Assembly (NCBI GenBank): GCA_028015205.1
Contig: CM051516.1
Location: 24,604,593-24,668,592, forward strand
Origin: Mytilisepta virgata
Taxonomy: Eukaryota; Mollusca; Bivalvia; Mytilida; Mytilidae
Length of the DNA: 64,000 bases
Reading direction: 5' to 3'
Made by a program: the position numbers and the translations under genes. Under the pieces are notes generated by a model. The model worked only from the letters and a program-made list of their open reading frames with translations, was not told the DNA's origin and ran no database searches. Shown piece by piece: positions 1-11,059 of this stretch; within the stretch, counting starts at the first letter, position 1, and each line of letters opens with the position of its first letter.

Positions 1-995
1 TGGGGACTAACTGCGCACCACTTATTGCAGACCTGTTTCTGTATTGATACGAATCACAATTTATATAAAAAATCAGCAAAGGCCAAACGAAACAACATTT
101 GATACAAAATAACAATCCAAAGATACAATATTAGATATAGTAAATTTATACTATGCTGTATACGACGCATTTCAAGGAGTTACCTCTCATCAGCAGCATT
201 AAAACCAAAACATTTAGAAGACCAAAAACCAAACTTATTTTAAAACAAGAAGTACTCATAACCAAAAATACCGAAATAGGAAGCCAAATTTCAGCTAAGG
301 AGATCTACCATGTGCAATACACGGAATGAAACCTTAGTAATTCTATTATTTTTGAATTTTGCTAAATACAAACATTTCATAACACTTTTAGATATTTGGA
401 TATTTTGACTGTCAATAATGACGACTTTAGTATGTACACTAAAGAGATTTATAATGTTGAACTTACTTTAAATAAAGCTAATACTAGCAATGAACACTGC
501 ACTTTCCAGGGTCTTGATATCTATATCTCTAACAGGAAGCTTAATACTAACATTTACGATAAGAGAGATGATTTTTCATTTCCTATTGTTAATTATCCGT
601 TTTAGATGGCGACGTTCCCTTGGCACCATCGTATGGTGTTTATATATCTCCTCGTGTATGTAACAACGTATTTGATTTTAACGAAAGAAATCCCTGTATT
701 ACTGAAAAAATATTACGACAGGGATTTCGATATCACAAACTTGTCAAAATGTTTACTAAATTTTATCATCGGTACTAGGACCTCATTCGTAAATATAAAT
801 CAACGTGCAAACATCTTATATGTTCAGGTATTTTACATCCCATCTTTTACGGTAATATTCTATACAAAGCGCAAATATGTCGACTTTCACCTGAAAAGCT
901 AATCAAACCTTTAAACAGACTTATCAACAAGGGATATAATTACAATATTGTTGTCAAGTCATTAAAGATGGCAGTTTTTGAAATCAATATTGATT
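1..995 (+). pseudogene. Degenerate reverse-transcriptase fragment of a dispersed retroelement, interrupted by a small repeat
   Basis: The first bases read as an RT block (GTNCAPLIADLFLY) in the +1 register. The reading is broken at about 110 by a repeat insertion and resumes at about 378 with YLDILTVNN, an RT active-site-like block with YLDD degraded to YLDI. It then continues with recognisable pieces such as YDKRDDFSFPIVNYPF up to about 990. Several stops and frame changes (e.g. the TAG at 603) show it is dead. The same protein family recurs at 13.4, 48-49, 50.8-51.7 and 55.3 kb. After the RT, 1040-1300 holds a further conserved but non-coding stretch (from GGCATGAGAACGGGTTATG) that I read as the element's 3' region. 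I cannot place the family (PLE-, DIRS- or other non-LTR-like) without a tree. Confidence 0.8.
110..378 (+). repeat. Short interspersed repeat R, copy 1 (inserted in the RT pseudogene)
   Basis: About 265 bp beginning AATAACAATCCAAAGATAC and running through a block ending TCTACCATGTGCAATAC and a T-rich tail. The RT reading frame stops at its left edge and resumes at its right edge, so it is an insertion. Two more copies lie at 2125-2390 and 2604-2802. No clear terminal inverted repeat or target duplication could be fixed by eye. Confidence 0.65.
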
Positions 996-1641
996 CACTC
1001 ATAGGGTCTTTGCATCGGAAATAAACACATTTATTCTAAAACCAGTTGTTGGCATGAGAACGGGTTATGTTCTGCTCGTATAATTTATGATGGCATGATA
1101 TTTAATCCCTATCGGTATTTTGTGATTCATTTTGCTGAACTCGTATACATTATTGTTTAGGGGTGCGGGATTTTTTCGCTGCGTTGAAGACCCATTGGTA
1201 GCCTTGAGCTGTTTACTACTCTTTGGTCGTGTTGTTGTGTCTTTAACACATTCCCCGTTTCCATTCTCTATTCTATATACATATATACACATTTATGCCT
1301 ACAATGAAAATAATTTGGTAACTGTCCAAAAAAAGGTCACAACCTTTGGTATCACCATCTACAAAAACAAAAGATATATATTAGTAAACAATAAACTTTA
1401 TAGAAAAGAATTAAGTCAACTGTATTTTGAATACAATTGTAGAACTGTATTTGATGTTTGACTCGACTAATGTTAAAAAGCCCATTACCTATTGATAACT
1501 TAACTAACATAGCACCCGAGAAAATACTTTATGAATTTTGAAAATAAATAAGAAATATTAGTCATATTGTTTTGTTTGTGAGAATTTTTCAAAGAAATAT
1601 TAATTTCAAAACTAATCAAAGCAGTCCCGCTACTCTTGTGT

Positions 1642-2090
1642 TTTTGAAATCCCTACAATCCAAACTAGTGTTGTTGCTATAGTGATTCCAAATATGTATG
1701 GCGGCTGCTAAGTAGAAATCACAAATAAAGAAGTCTTTCAGAAAATTTAAATTTACTGAAATTGGAATCACATATTTTAAAATTCAAGTGATCTAGTTTA
1801 GTCTTCAAGCTAATATGATAAATATATATATGTGTATTTACCAAGTAAAATTTAAAAAAATAATGGTCTTAGACACTTTCAGGAAATTTGCCGAAATTGG
1901 AATCACATATTTTTGAAATCCATACGACCAAACTAGTGTTATTGGTATAGTGAATCCAAATATATATGATTGTTAAGTAGAAATCACAAATAAATTAGTC
2001 CTTGAGTCTTTCAGGAAATTTGCCAAAATTGGAATCACATATTTTTTTAATCCAAATGATCCCGATAAGTCTTAAAGCTAATATCATCCA
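1642..2090 (+). repeat. AT-rich direct duplication, about two units of ~230 bp
   Basis: The block containing AAACTAGTGTT, then AAGTAGAAATCACAAATAAA, then ATTGGAATCACATATTTT occurs at 1655-1790 and again at 1925-2050, with an extra partial copy at 1866-1915. No coding capacity. Confidence 0.6.
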
Positions 2091-2124
2091 AAAAAAATAG
2101 TCTATATTTGCTAAGGTAAAACAA

Positions 2125-2390
2125 TAACAATCCAAAGATACTAATATTAGATATAGTAAATTTATACTATGCTGTATACGACACATTTCAAGGAGTTACC
2201 TCTCATCAGCAGCATTAAAACCGAAACATTTGTAAGACCAAAAACCAAACTTATTTTAAACAAGAAGTACTCATAACCAAACATACCGAAATAGGAAGCC
2301 AAATTTCAGCTAAGGAGATCTACCATGTGCAATACAAGGAATGAACCCTTAGTATTTCAAATTTTTTTTAATTTAGCTAAATACTGGTAA
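2125..2390 (+). repeat. Short interspersed repeat R, copy 2
   Basis: Nearly identical to the copy at 110-378 over at least 220 bp, from ACAATCCAAAGATACTAAT to the block ending GCAATACAAGGAATGAA. It joins directly to the 110-bp duplication that follows. Confidence 0.7.
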
Positions 2391-2600
2391 TTTCTGTAAC
2401 AAATCAATTAATGATCATGTCAGACAAGTCTGACGACTGGGATGATGAATACCCTCGGGGACCTAAGGTCCACCATGCAGAGGTTTGCTAAATACTGATA
2501 ATTTCTGTAACAAATCAATGAATGATCATGTCAGACAAGTCTGACGACTGGGTTGATGAATACCCTCGGGGACCTAGGGTCCACCATGCAGAGGCATCGT
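2374..2600 (+). repeat. Two-unit ~110-bp tandem duplication carrying a coding-like segment
   Basis: GCTAAATACTG followed by ATTTCTGTAACAAATCAAT and an ATG-started stretch reading MSDKSDDW(D/V)DEYPRGP occurs twice in tandem (ATG at about 2417 and 2528). The two units differ at a few bases, two of which change amino acids (D/V, K/R). The second unit runs on in frame for about 20 residues into copy 3 of repeat R. The peptide is acidic and of unknown origin. It could be a captured exon or chance. Confidence 0.55.
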
Positions 2601-2603
2601 CCC

Positions 2604-2802
2604 AGGAGTTTCAAAATAACAATCCAAAGATACTAATATTAGATGTAGTAAATTTATACTGTGCTGTATACGACGCATTTCAAGGAGTTACCTCTCATCA
2701 GCAGCATTAAAACCGAAACATTTGGAAGACCAGAAACCAAACTTATTTTAAACAAGAAGTACTCATAACCAAAAATACCGAAATAGGAAGCCAAATTTCA
2801 GT
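2604..2802 (+). repeat. Short interspersed repeat R, copy 3 (3'-truncated)
   Basis: Shares the left edge (AATAACAATCCAAAG) with copies 1 and 2 but stops abruptly after CCAAATTTCAG at 2802, where unrelated sequence begins. Confidence 0.65.
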
Positions 2803-3829
2803 CCCCACCCACAGTGGAATCAATGACCCAAGTTTCATCTTTCTAAATCCAGTGGTTACTGATATTATCCTGGACATTACAAACGTACGTACGTACTCCG
2901 AATAGCAAAACAATATCCTAGCGGGCATAATTATATTCAAAACTTGATAATTGAAGAAATCCGCCTCTGTGTGCAAACTTTAAAATTATTAAAGATGAGA
3001 CAATTAATGAATAGACGTTAGATTTTCTATATGTTCACATTCAAAGACATGATTAGATACACTGTTTACTTGACTGGTTTCCTACAAATAACTATGTATA
3101 AAACTAAAAACATTTTAGCGATTGTAAATTTCTGACGATTTCCATAATTTTAAAATGTTTTTATCTACTTTTTATCGATTTCTTTATGGAATAGAAACCC
3201 AAAGATGGTACGATTTAAGCTATTATTTGTTCCTCTGTGACATGAAAAATTAAAATTAAGATTATATTTTTTATCATTTTCATCGTATAATGATCGAACT
3301 TTTACAATCTGCCAATCATTGCACAAAATTCTTTCCCATGATGCAACAGCGACGCCATGAACGTCTGCTAAATCAAAGATTTAAAGAAAAATCGAATGTT
3401 TTCACTGTAGATTTTGGTCAAAACAACTGTGAGCAACAGCCTTCCCCAAAAAGATTTTTGAAAATAATGTTTGTCTTACATAAAGACTCTTTTTTGGCAA
3501 GGTTGTTGCTCATATCAAACTTTAAGTTCACAGGTCCAAAAAATGAAAGAAATTGGGTGTTTTTCATTGATTTCTTTATAATTAGCCATTTTGGTGCATA
3601 TTACTGTTATTACAGAAATTGTTTCCTGAAAACAAAATATGTTCCTAAAAATACACAATTTTAAGAGTACTTATAAGTTATTTAATTTTGGAATTCAAGG
3701 GGCCACACATCATACCATTCCATTTAAAAAATAATAAATATGATTGTTTAGTTGATATCAGAGTATAAGCGATTATCAAGACATGTCAAAATGAAATTTA
3801 CATTCATTTATAACCCACTATTATTTTAG
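2803..3829. other. No gene recognised; intron or intergenic
   Basis: AT-rich sequence without convincing coding potential. It contains the hairpin at 3431-3513 and ends in the polypyrimidine/AG acceptor of the exon at 3830. A 124-codon open stretch at 3290-3664 spans the hairpin arms and resembles no family I know. Confidence 0.5.
3431..3513. other. ~83-nt imperfect hairpin (foldback, miRNA-precursor-like size)
   Basis: Arms of about 24 nt: GAGCAACAGCCTTCCCC... on the left and the complement of ...GGCAAGGTTGTTGCTC on the right, with three mismatches and a loop of about 35 nt. Length and near-complete pairing fit either a tiny foldback element or a small-RNA precursor. Nothing in the sequence decides between them. 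Confidence 0.45.
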
Positions 3830-3904
3830 TTAAACCTAAAGAGGACGAACCTCTCACGACGCCCAATAGTTCCAGCAAAAATGGAGACGACAATGCATGG
3901 AAAG
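3830..3904 (+). CDS. Internal exon, membrane-proximal stalk of a single-pass membrane protein (partial gene)
   Basis: A 75-bp exon with acceptor TTATTTTAG at 3821-3829 and donor GTAATT from 3905. In the only phase that suits both neighbours it reads KPKEDEPLTTPNSSS followed by KNGDDNAWK, a hydrophilic Ser/Thr/Asp-rich stretch typical of an extracellular stalk. Its last base plus two bases of the exon at 4753 make one codon, giving an uninterrupted reading into a transmembrane segment. Upstream exons encoding the ectodomain are not recognisable in the window and presumably lie before position 1 or are masked by repeats. The protein family is unknown. Confidence rests on the matching splice phase, not on homology. 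Confidence 0.6.
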
Positions 3905-4752
3905 GTAATTAGTTGTCTTTTTTCTATCTTGAGGGATTTTAACCAAATTTATGTAGAAAGTGTATTTGGACGATAGCTTGATCAAGTTTGAAAACGGGCA
4001 CTCTCGGTTAATTTTTGTTGAAGGAAAGATTAAACTTTATGAATTAGCATGGTACATCAGCTTGTTTGTTACACAGCAGAATGGGACATAACATTTCTTC
4101 ATTTGTATAACCATAAGACTGCAACTTTTTTTATAGTTAATTTTAAGTTTTGCACCGGTTCCATGCCTTGATGCCTTTTGGCCGGTGCCTAAAACATGAA
4201 AGGGTATTCATGATTTAAATTGAAAAATGTATTTATTTATCTATTTCATCATTATTTCATACATTATCTCCGACTCTCAACAAACTAAAAACAAACAAAG
4301 AGACAAGTTCATGGTCAATCAAGACGCTCACATATGATCTGAGCAATAAACAAATTGAACAAAATGATTAAATTGATTAACATGATTATTAATTATTATG
4401 TAGATACTTACATATTACATAAAGCTGGACGTATTTATTGTGCTGCAAGGAGCTTCTAAGGTATCAATACAACTAATTCAGTGACCATCTGTTTAAAATA
4501 CTATGACTGATGTTTGAAGAGTCACGGCATCATCTATCTTTGTACTAAATTATAAATACAATCATATAAAATCTAAAAATGATAATCATGGTTATTAAAA
4601 TATTCTAAAATGAAGTAACCCCTTTGCCCTTTCAACAAATAATTGATATCCTTTGGTTTTTTTTTATTTCTGTTATATATTTGGTACATTAAAGTGATAT
4701 ACATATTCACATTTTCATGTTTTTTTATTAATTCGTAAAATGTACTATTTAG

Positions 4753-4844
4753 TTGCAGGATCGGTGATTGGTGCACTGATTTGTGTGCTCATCCTGGTTA
4801 TTGTTCTAATTGTATACCTAAGGAAGAGGGAAAGTTCTCGTTAG
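4753..4844 (+). CDS. Terminal coding exon: transmembrane helix and short basic tail
   Basis: Begins after the acceptor ACTATTTAG (AG 4751-4752). In phase with the 3830-3904 exon it reads AGS then VIGALICVLILVIVLIVYL, then LRKRESSR and a TAG stop at 4842-4844. That is a ~21-residue hydrophobic helix followed by a positively charged stop-transfer sequence, so a type I membrane protein with a very short cytoplasmic tail. The stop codon ends flush with a good donor (TTAG/GTAGGT), so the 3' UTR is probably spliced to a downstream exon at about 7214. The cytoplasmic tail has no visible signalling motif. Confidence 0.65.
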
Positions 4845-5340
4845 GTAGGTGTACCTAAAAAGTTTTTTTAAAAGATACTTTTATATGATATACTTAAAAA
4901 TATAACAATATTCTGTAAATTCGGAAATGTTTGAGTGGATTCATTATTCAAAATCATCGTTAACAAAGAAATTGCGAAATTAATGAAGACGATTGATATT
5001 TTGTTTTTGTAGTAGACATAACAATTGAAATCAAAATGCGAGATTTAATTATTAAAATATTCACCTGTCTCATTTTATCAATAATAGAAACATATTCAAA
5101 CAGTTTGTTGCATGTGTAATTTACAGTCGGCATTTTAAGACTTCAGATTGTCACTTTCTGACATCAGTTTTGTTCACTGGTCTTTCACCAGGCTTTGTTG
5201 CAATTTATTATATTTATTACTTGCTAAATGAAAGGAACGTCCCTTCGAAATCACATTATTCTATAAATATGTTAATCAAATAATATATACTTATCTCTGT
5301 ATATTGCTAATGAAAGTGATTAAGCAATAAAATTGGACAT

Positions 5341-5640
5341 AAATTCTAAGTAATGTCAAGAAATACCAAAGGGATATTCGAAGGAGGGGAAAATCAAAAC
5401 AACTGAAAAAACCCGGAGAAGAACGAAGACAAGACCAGAACAATAAAAAATACCACGTCCAATAACCAAAAACACTTGAACGTGGACCCACCAACAAACC
5501 GGCGATAGACTCGTGCGCTCCGGAAGAGTAAGCAGTCTCTGCTTCCTGCAGGACACCCGCCATACTGCTCATGTCAAATCCGGTATGCGGAAGGGACAAC
5601 ATGAATGGAACAGGTCCATTTTCATTTGGGAAACGTTTTT
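5341..5640 (-). repeat. Remnant of the RT-element 3' region (copy A)
   Basis: Shares with 6715-7015 and 29405-29735 a characteristic order of words: tracts of CAAAACA/ACAAATAAA, then GTGCTCCGGAAG, GTAAGCAGT, CTGCTTCC and GGAACAGGTCCA. The minus strand is accidentally open over about 100 codons. I do not regard this as a gene. In copy 29405-29812 the same block directly follows an RT C-terminus, so it is the element's downstream non-coding part. Confidence 0.55.
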
Positions 5641-5999
5641 TCTAAGCAAGCAATGCAAAGATCGCACGAAACAAAAACACAAATAAATAAAAACAAAAAA
5701 AAACAACAACAGTGATGATATGAGATTTTTATTTAATATACAATGTAATATCGGGTTATTCACTGGAAAACACGTTCAACATAAAAACGTTCAACACTAG
5801 TTAGGTCGAAAACAAGCACAAAATCACTACCATTGTACACACATCATACAGAATAGTGCAAATGTAAAATATAATAATAATAAAAAGGCAGGTACCCTGT
5901 ATTTGAAGATATCACAACTCACACAATTTAACCTCCAGAGATGTCAAACTATTAAGAAAATATCAATTATACAGGCGTTTAACTTTTATAGATATTATC

Positions 6000-6400
6000 A
6001 GCTCACCCGGCCTAAACTTTCCTTTAAAGATCTTGCCCCCTTAAACCAATAGGCCAATTTGAACAAAGCTTAGCAGCAATGGTCCTTATGTTTTCCTCTT
6101 TCAGAATTGTATCCGATGTCCGGGCCGTCATCCAAGGTGGCCGCAAGAGCTAAACATAGTTTAACATAGGACCCTTTTGGGGAATTTACTCAGAATTATA
6201 TCTGATGACCCCACCCATCATCCAAGATGGCTGCCAGAGCCGAACAGTGAAACAGTGTTTAACATAGGGCCAAATTGAAAACTCACTAAAAAATCTTCTT
6301 GTTTGAAACCAGCGGGCCGGTTGGAACTTGACAGCAATGTTCAAGGCTGCCAGTCAAGATGAACATAGTCCAGGGAGCTATACAGGATCTTTGGAAACCT
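6000..6400 (-). mobile_element. Interspersed element with ~160-bp internal tandem units (short copy)
   Basis: Starts CAGCTCACCCGGCC and ends near GTCCAGGGAGCTATACAGGATC. Internal units contain GCAGCAATGGTCCTTA, ATCCGATG, CATCCAAGATGGC and AACATAGTTTAACATAGG. The same element occurs at 14450-15470 (opposite strand), 46540-47185, 52440-52628 and 56795-57655. No open reading frame, so non-autonomous. Confidence 0.65.
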
Positions 6401-6659
6401 AGTTTGTTTCTATTAACATAATACAGCACTTAAAAATGTGTATCCGTTAGAAATTATGTTTCCCACTTACAAATGTGTATTCGTTAGAAATTATGTTTCC
6501 TTGTATATTTTTGTTGCATTTTTTGTTAATGACGGTGGCAATGACTTATCCAGGTTTGCAACACTAGACAAAAATAGAGACCCATAAGTTTCAAGAGCGA
6601 TTAATATTTATTTAATCATATTAAACAAATATTCTGAGATATATATCATTTTTAAATTC

Positions 6660-7015
6660 TATCAAAATTAATTCCTGTTTAGTTATATTCAAAGTAGAAT
6701 TTTGAATCAAGAGGACAAATACACCTAAGGAGCAAATAAAAAAAGTAGTCCATTGGCCAGACAAACCCGCGAAGAAAATGTAGCAACCACAAGCACAACA
6801 AATAAACACTGAAAACTAAAAAACAATGAACAACACGAACTCCTATGAAAAACAGGAGTGAACACATGTGCTCCGGAAGGGTAAGCAGTTCCTGCTCCGT
6901 ATACGGCACCCGTCGTGAGGTTCAACAAAGTCACAAATCGATGGAGACACATGAAATGTTACGATAGTGGGAACAGGTCCAACATCATCTTAGACATTGG
7001 AACACTGTAATGGTC
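6660..7015 (-). repeat. Remnant of the RT-element 3' region (copy B)
   Basis: Near match to 29405-29735: AGAGGACAAATA, then ACAAATAAACACTGAAAACT, GTGCTCCGGAAGGGTAAGC, CTGCTCCGTATAC and GGGAACAGGTCCAACATCAT. Lies in the presumed last intron of the membrane-protein gene. Apparent minus-strand open frames here are shared by all copies and are not convincing genes. Confidence 0.6.
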
Positions 7016-7213
7016 AATCAAATCTGATCTCCAAATGAATATTTAATAAAATATTCGTCTAAAATGTGTACTCCTTCTAAATTCTAAATAATCTGTTTCA
7101 CAAATTGAGGATTGTAGACAGTGACAGTAAATTATGCATTCTTTTCATCTTTTTAAACGACAAATTTACAGAGTACATGATTGTAATTTTTTTTACTTGT
7201 TTGTCTGTTTCAG

Positions 7214-7300
7214 ACCGCCTCTGCTGTAAATAAATGCTGATTTTCAAATAACTGTGGATACGATTTAAAACAAATGCTTGAAATAAAATAATCTGAAATG
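7214..7300 (+). other. Candidate 3' UTR exon with polyadenylation signal
   Basis: A strong acceptor (TTTGTCTGTTTCAG ending at 7213) is followed by a short AT-rich stretch with two AATAAA-type signals (about 7228 and 7282). This is the first good acceptor/poly-A pair after the donor at 4845 on the same strand, so I infer the last, non-coding exon of the membrane-protein gene. Only transcript data would settle it. Confidence 0.4.
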
Positions 7301-9136
7301 TGTTGATGAATTTCTTCTGTAAGAAATATTTTATATTTTCATTATATGTGCAAAATTAGGGTTTGTCGGAATACATTAAAAACGAAATATATTCGTGTCA
7401 TCAAAACTAAATGTCCTGAAATGTTCGAGAGTTCATGTTGCCTTTTGTACAAACTATATCGTCTAAAAATTGGCCTCCTCATTATCATCATCTGCGATGC
7501 ACAATACTGTCCAATGTGTATGCAGTGACCATTTTATTGTATAGCAACATCTTTTAAATGTGAAATTAGCTTATCTTCTTATCAATTACGCCATTTTATG
7601 ACAAAAAATTTCATAGATTGAAAAGTCGCAGAATATTGCTTACTTTCTGCATGGAATATTACGTTGCTATACAACAACATACAATATTGTTGCCAAATTT
7701 CCAGTTATTTTAATTTGCACCAATTCCACGCCAGGTCGATTAGGGTGTCTTTATTAGATAATTAGTGGTTTAGTACAAATGTGTTCACATATATTAGCAT
7801 TTGGAGGGTTGGGTGCGATAAGAGCTCACCATTCAGTATACTCGAACTCAGAGTTGTGGTTCTGCTGCTGCGACAATACAAAATTTATCGACTGTAAACA
7901 TTCAAAATATATCAAATATAGTTTCAGCGCCAAAAGGGATGATACTTCGGAGACTTAAAATAGCATTTTTAATTTTAAACGTCCTTATTCATGACATGAC
8001 TGTGTTAAACATCCGTTACACAATTTCTACAAATGGAAGAAATGGAATCAACCAAAATTAACAGATGGGGCCCCAAGATGAAAAAATCACTTAAATTATC
8101 GGAAGGGTTCAAGTTCAGTTGACAGTGAGTGTTAAAATATAAAAAAATAAATATTCTAAATATTTTGAAATACAAAACATACATGTATCAATACATTAAT
8201 TATACTTTATTTGCATATTTTCATACATTGAGTCAAGCAAACACTATACAGAACTGTACAAATGATGGAATAAACAACATAAACTCTTGACTACAAACGA
8301 TTTGCTATGCAGTAAATAAATGTACTAATCATTGTTCATCAACATTCCGTTGAATGTTATCTATAAAAATTACCTATCACTTCCTTAATTATTTCATGGA
8401 TTGATTCACAATAAATAATCTTTTGAGTATGAGAAAAAATAACTATGAAAATTATTTTCTGAAGGACACGGATTTATTTAAGCACAAAACTTGTTTCCGA
8501 ATCGTATATACATGATATATTGATCATGTTGATTATTCAATTGTAAATGTATATTACTTGAACTTAATTATTGTATGAATTAATTAATAAAATATGTTTA
8601 CATTAACTCATTTTCGCAATTCTAGTGATCGCATACTTCAGACAAAAGTTTAATATTTGGATTTACGCGGCATAATTTTTAACTGATTGAGTGGTTGTTC
8701 AAATTCAAAAATATGGTAGACTGTACAAATTTTTACAAATCGTTTCTTAAAATTGAGTTTTGTATACAATACAAGAAGAAGTGACACTGACACCATCAAT
8801 TTTGTTGCACAATATGCATAATCTGTGTTCCCGAGCATGTAAAGTTTGATATTAAGAAAAAAGAGAATTCCAAACAAAATCGTTAAACACAAGATATACA
8901 TGTGAATTAAAATTCCCGCCAACGTTTATTTACATATACGTATCTAGGGTAAACAATTTAATTTAAAAGATCGAAAGAGGGATTGAAAGAAAAGTCTTCT
9001 AAAGTGATATGTTCAGACACCATCATTTTGTTTTGATCCAGAGGATTTTACAACGATTGTTTTTATCTTTTCTAAATATATTTATCATTACATAATTTGT
9101 CTTCCTACGTCAACATATAATTAAAATAATGTTTAG
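7301..9136. other. No gene recognised
   Basis: AT-rich sequence with only short open frames. A 90-codon minus-strand open frame at 8650-8922 is hydrophobic and rich in Leu/Ile/Phe, as expected by chance from AT-rich DNA. It lacks a known domain and its 5' end is not an ATG. Confidence 0.5.
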
Positions 9137-9319
9137 TAAAGTTTTATGGCAAGCCAAAGTGGACAAAAAGAGCTATTTCTTAATATTAAAAAATCATTTT
9201 TTAATATTAAGAATTCATTTTTTAATATAAGAAATTCATTTTCTAATATTAAAAAACAATCACTGAAGAGTGTTGAATTGTTTATTTCTTTTCAATAACT
9301 CCTCCCTGTTTTTAAAGAA

Positions 9320-9847
9320 TAAAAAAATATGGCCGAAATTGGAGATGAATTTCACTATCTATTTCTGTGTCAAAACGAACGTATACAGCGTATTCGTACA
9401 AAATTTATTCCATCATATTACATCGCGCACCCAAGAGCAGATAAACTGAAGGGCATTTTATCTCTATGTAATAAAACAGTTTTGAATAATTTGGCAATTT
9501 TCATCCAGAAAATTAATAAATTGTTTTAATATGTATTTACTTATACAGTTTCACTGCGACACAGTAATCCAAAATTATACAAGATCTTGATTTGATCATG
9601 GAGCTCTTAAATTTTTTTTTATTTTTTATTTTTTTATTTTTTTTTTTTTTTTTTTGGATACAATACTATGTAAGTGTTCGGTTCGTCGTTAAACATTTCA
9701 TTTATGTATAGTATTATAGCTAATTATTAGGTTAGTTTATCACCGTGCCTTGTCTATCATTATATTAATGTTGTATATTTTTGTTGCCTCTTGTAACAGT
9801 GTAATGCTGTCTGAGTGTATAATAAAATCTTGGAATCTTGAATCTTG
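9320..9847 (+). pseudogene. 3' end of a non-LTR retrotransposon (LINE)
   Basis: From 9329 the frame reads a segment with EIGDEFHYLF and KLKGILSLCNKTVLNNLAIF, resembling the conserved region after the RT of bivalve LINEs, and stops with TAA at 9527-9529. A T-rich 3' UTR with a long T tract (9609-9655) follows. The end is a short tandem tail, AATCTTGG then AATCTTG repeats, preceded by AATAAAA. Such simple-repeat tails are typical of CR1/L2-like elements. 5'-truncated copy inside the Mutator-like element. Confidence 0.65.
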
Positions 9848-10116
9848 AAAGAAAGAATGAATTCAATCAGATTTTGCTAAGGATTGACGGGGCAGCTTTA
9901 TCAAATAATTTCGAAGAAGTTGAAATCCTGGTTAGAGATGCCTCAACTAAACTGGAAAATGGGAGAGGAGAATTAGATGAGGAAACTATTGAGCAGCTTC
10001 AATCGTCACTCGCATCCATGTCAAGACTTGCCAGAGACATGGGGAATGTTTCTGTAAATTCTGGCTACAAAGCCGATAGACATTTTTTCAAAATCATATC
10101 TTCTTCCACTTTCTGA
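9840..10116 (+). pseudogene. Coding-like fragment inside the Mutator-like element (origin unknown)
   Basis: Immediately after the LINE tail an open frame of about 90 codons ends at a TGA (10114-10116). It reads as hydrophilic, helix-prone protein: LLRIDGAALSNNFEEVEIL, then RGELDEETIEQLQSSLASM. Its acidic, Leu-periodic composition differs from the AT-noise around it. It has no ATG of its own at the 5' end. It could be an exon captured from a host gene (Pack-MULE style) or the element's own old coding sequence. I do not recognise the family. Confidence 0.4.
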
Positions 10117-10189
10117 TTCGAGATTTCAAGTTAACAAAATCATTGGCATACATATTAAGGAGGGAGGGCAAAAGGGAGAATAGGGGTCC

Positions 10190-10330
10190 GTTAACAGGTT
10201 AACAACAAACTTAATTTACAGAAAACAGTTAACCGAAACCAAAAATTTAGGTTAACAGCTAAATTCACTTAGTGAAAAACAGTTAACAGTAAAAATTAGA
10301 TGCAATAGAACCATTAACAACAGCCAAAAT
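10190..10330. repeat. Cluster of GTTAAC motifs
   Basis: The palindrome GTTAAC occurs five times in about 90 bp (CCGTTAACAGGTTAACAAC, CAGTTAACCG, GGTTAACAGC, CAGTTAACAG), plus variants such as ATTAAC. Inside the Mutator-like element. Function unknown. Confidence 0.5.
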
Positions 10331-11059
10331 ATGCCCAAAACAGTTACTAAGAACTCTTGTCAGCTAATCCTGTTGGCTTGTTAAATTGTTTTTATCACTC
10401 CTTCTCATGCATGCTTAAGTTTGGAAATGGATGCAACTTGGCATGGTTACTTATAAGGTTAAGTTGATCATATGTATTCTTAACTTTTTCATTAACTGAC
10501 TTTCGTTGTATTACCCGGGTAAAATAATTTTCATAGGACAATGTTGCAATATTTTTAATATTAAGAAATGATTTTCTAATATTAAGAATTCATTTTCTAA
10601 TATTAAAAAATATGGTATTAGAAAATGATTTTCGAATATTAGAAAATTATTTTTTAATATTAGAAAATGGTTTTTTTTTAATATTAGGAAATGATTTTTT
10701 AATATTAAGAAATGATTTTTAATATTAAAAAAAATAGCTCTTTTTGTCCACTTTGGCTTGCCATAAAGTTTTAAATAACTCTAAAAACGAAAGTACGTGT
10801 ACATATATACATACAATTTTAGAAAATACATTGACAGAGTCTGTAAGTACTTATTTTACTGTCTTTAGTGAAAGTGAAATTTTGTTTTTGAGGAAACCAA
10901 ATTTGTATCCCTATTATACGTACGGTGGATGAATGAACTATTGTCATCTTGATCGTAACGTTGGGCAATTTTGACTCCGGCACAATTTCTTGTGTTATCA
11001 ACTCCTCTTTCACTTTTGAGTTTAGGAATTTAATTACTGTATAGGATGGTTGCCTGCCA

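Larger units (their letters stand above)
9147..10763. mobile_element. Mutator-like (MULE-type) non-autonomous element, 1617 bp, with captured sequence
   Basis: Perfect 10-bp direct repeats TAAAGTTTTA flank it (9137-9146 and 10764-10773). The ends are inverted copies: TGGCAAGCCAAAGTGGACAA on the left and its complement at 10744-10763, extending through AAAGAGCTATTT. Both subterminal regions consist of repeated AATATTA/AATCATTTT words in opposite orientation (9180-9250, 10555-10735). A 9-11-bp target duplication with long inverted ends is the hallmark of Mutator-like elements. No transposase is encoded. Inside lie a LINE 3' end (9320-9847) and a coding-like fragment (9840-10116). The class is inferred from the duplication length. 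Confidence 0.65.

Noticed and set aside
3290..3664. 124-codon ATG-started frame
   Set aside because: Spans both arms of a hairpin, and the second half is Phe/Leu-rich noise. No link by splice phase to the exon at 3830 could be shown.
5291..5763. Overlapping minus-strand frames of 64-103 codons
   Set aside because: The same stretch recurs in other RT-element remnants as 3' non-coding sequence.
8650..8922. 90-codon hydrophobic minus-strand frame
   Set aside because: Composition expected from AT-rich DNA, no ATG at the 5' end, no homologous motif.
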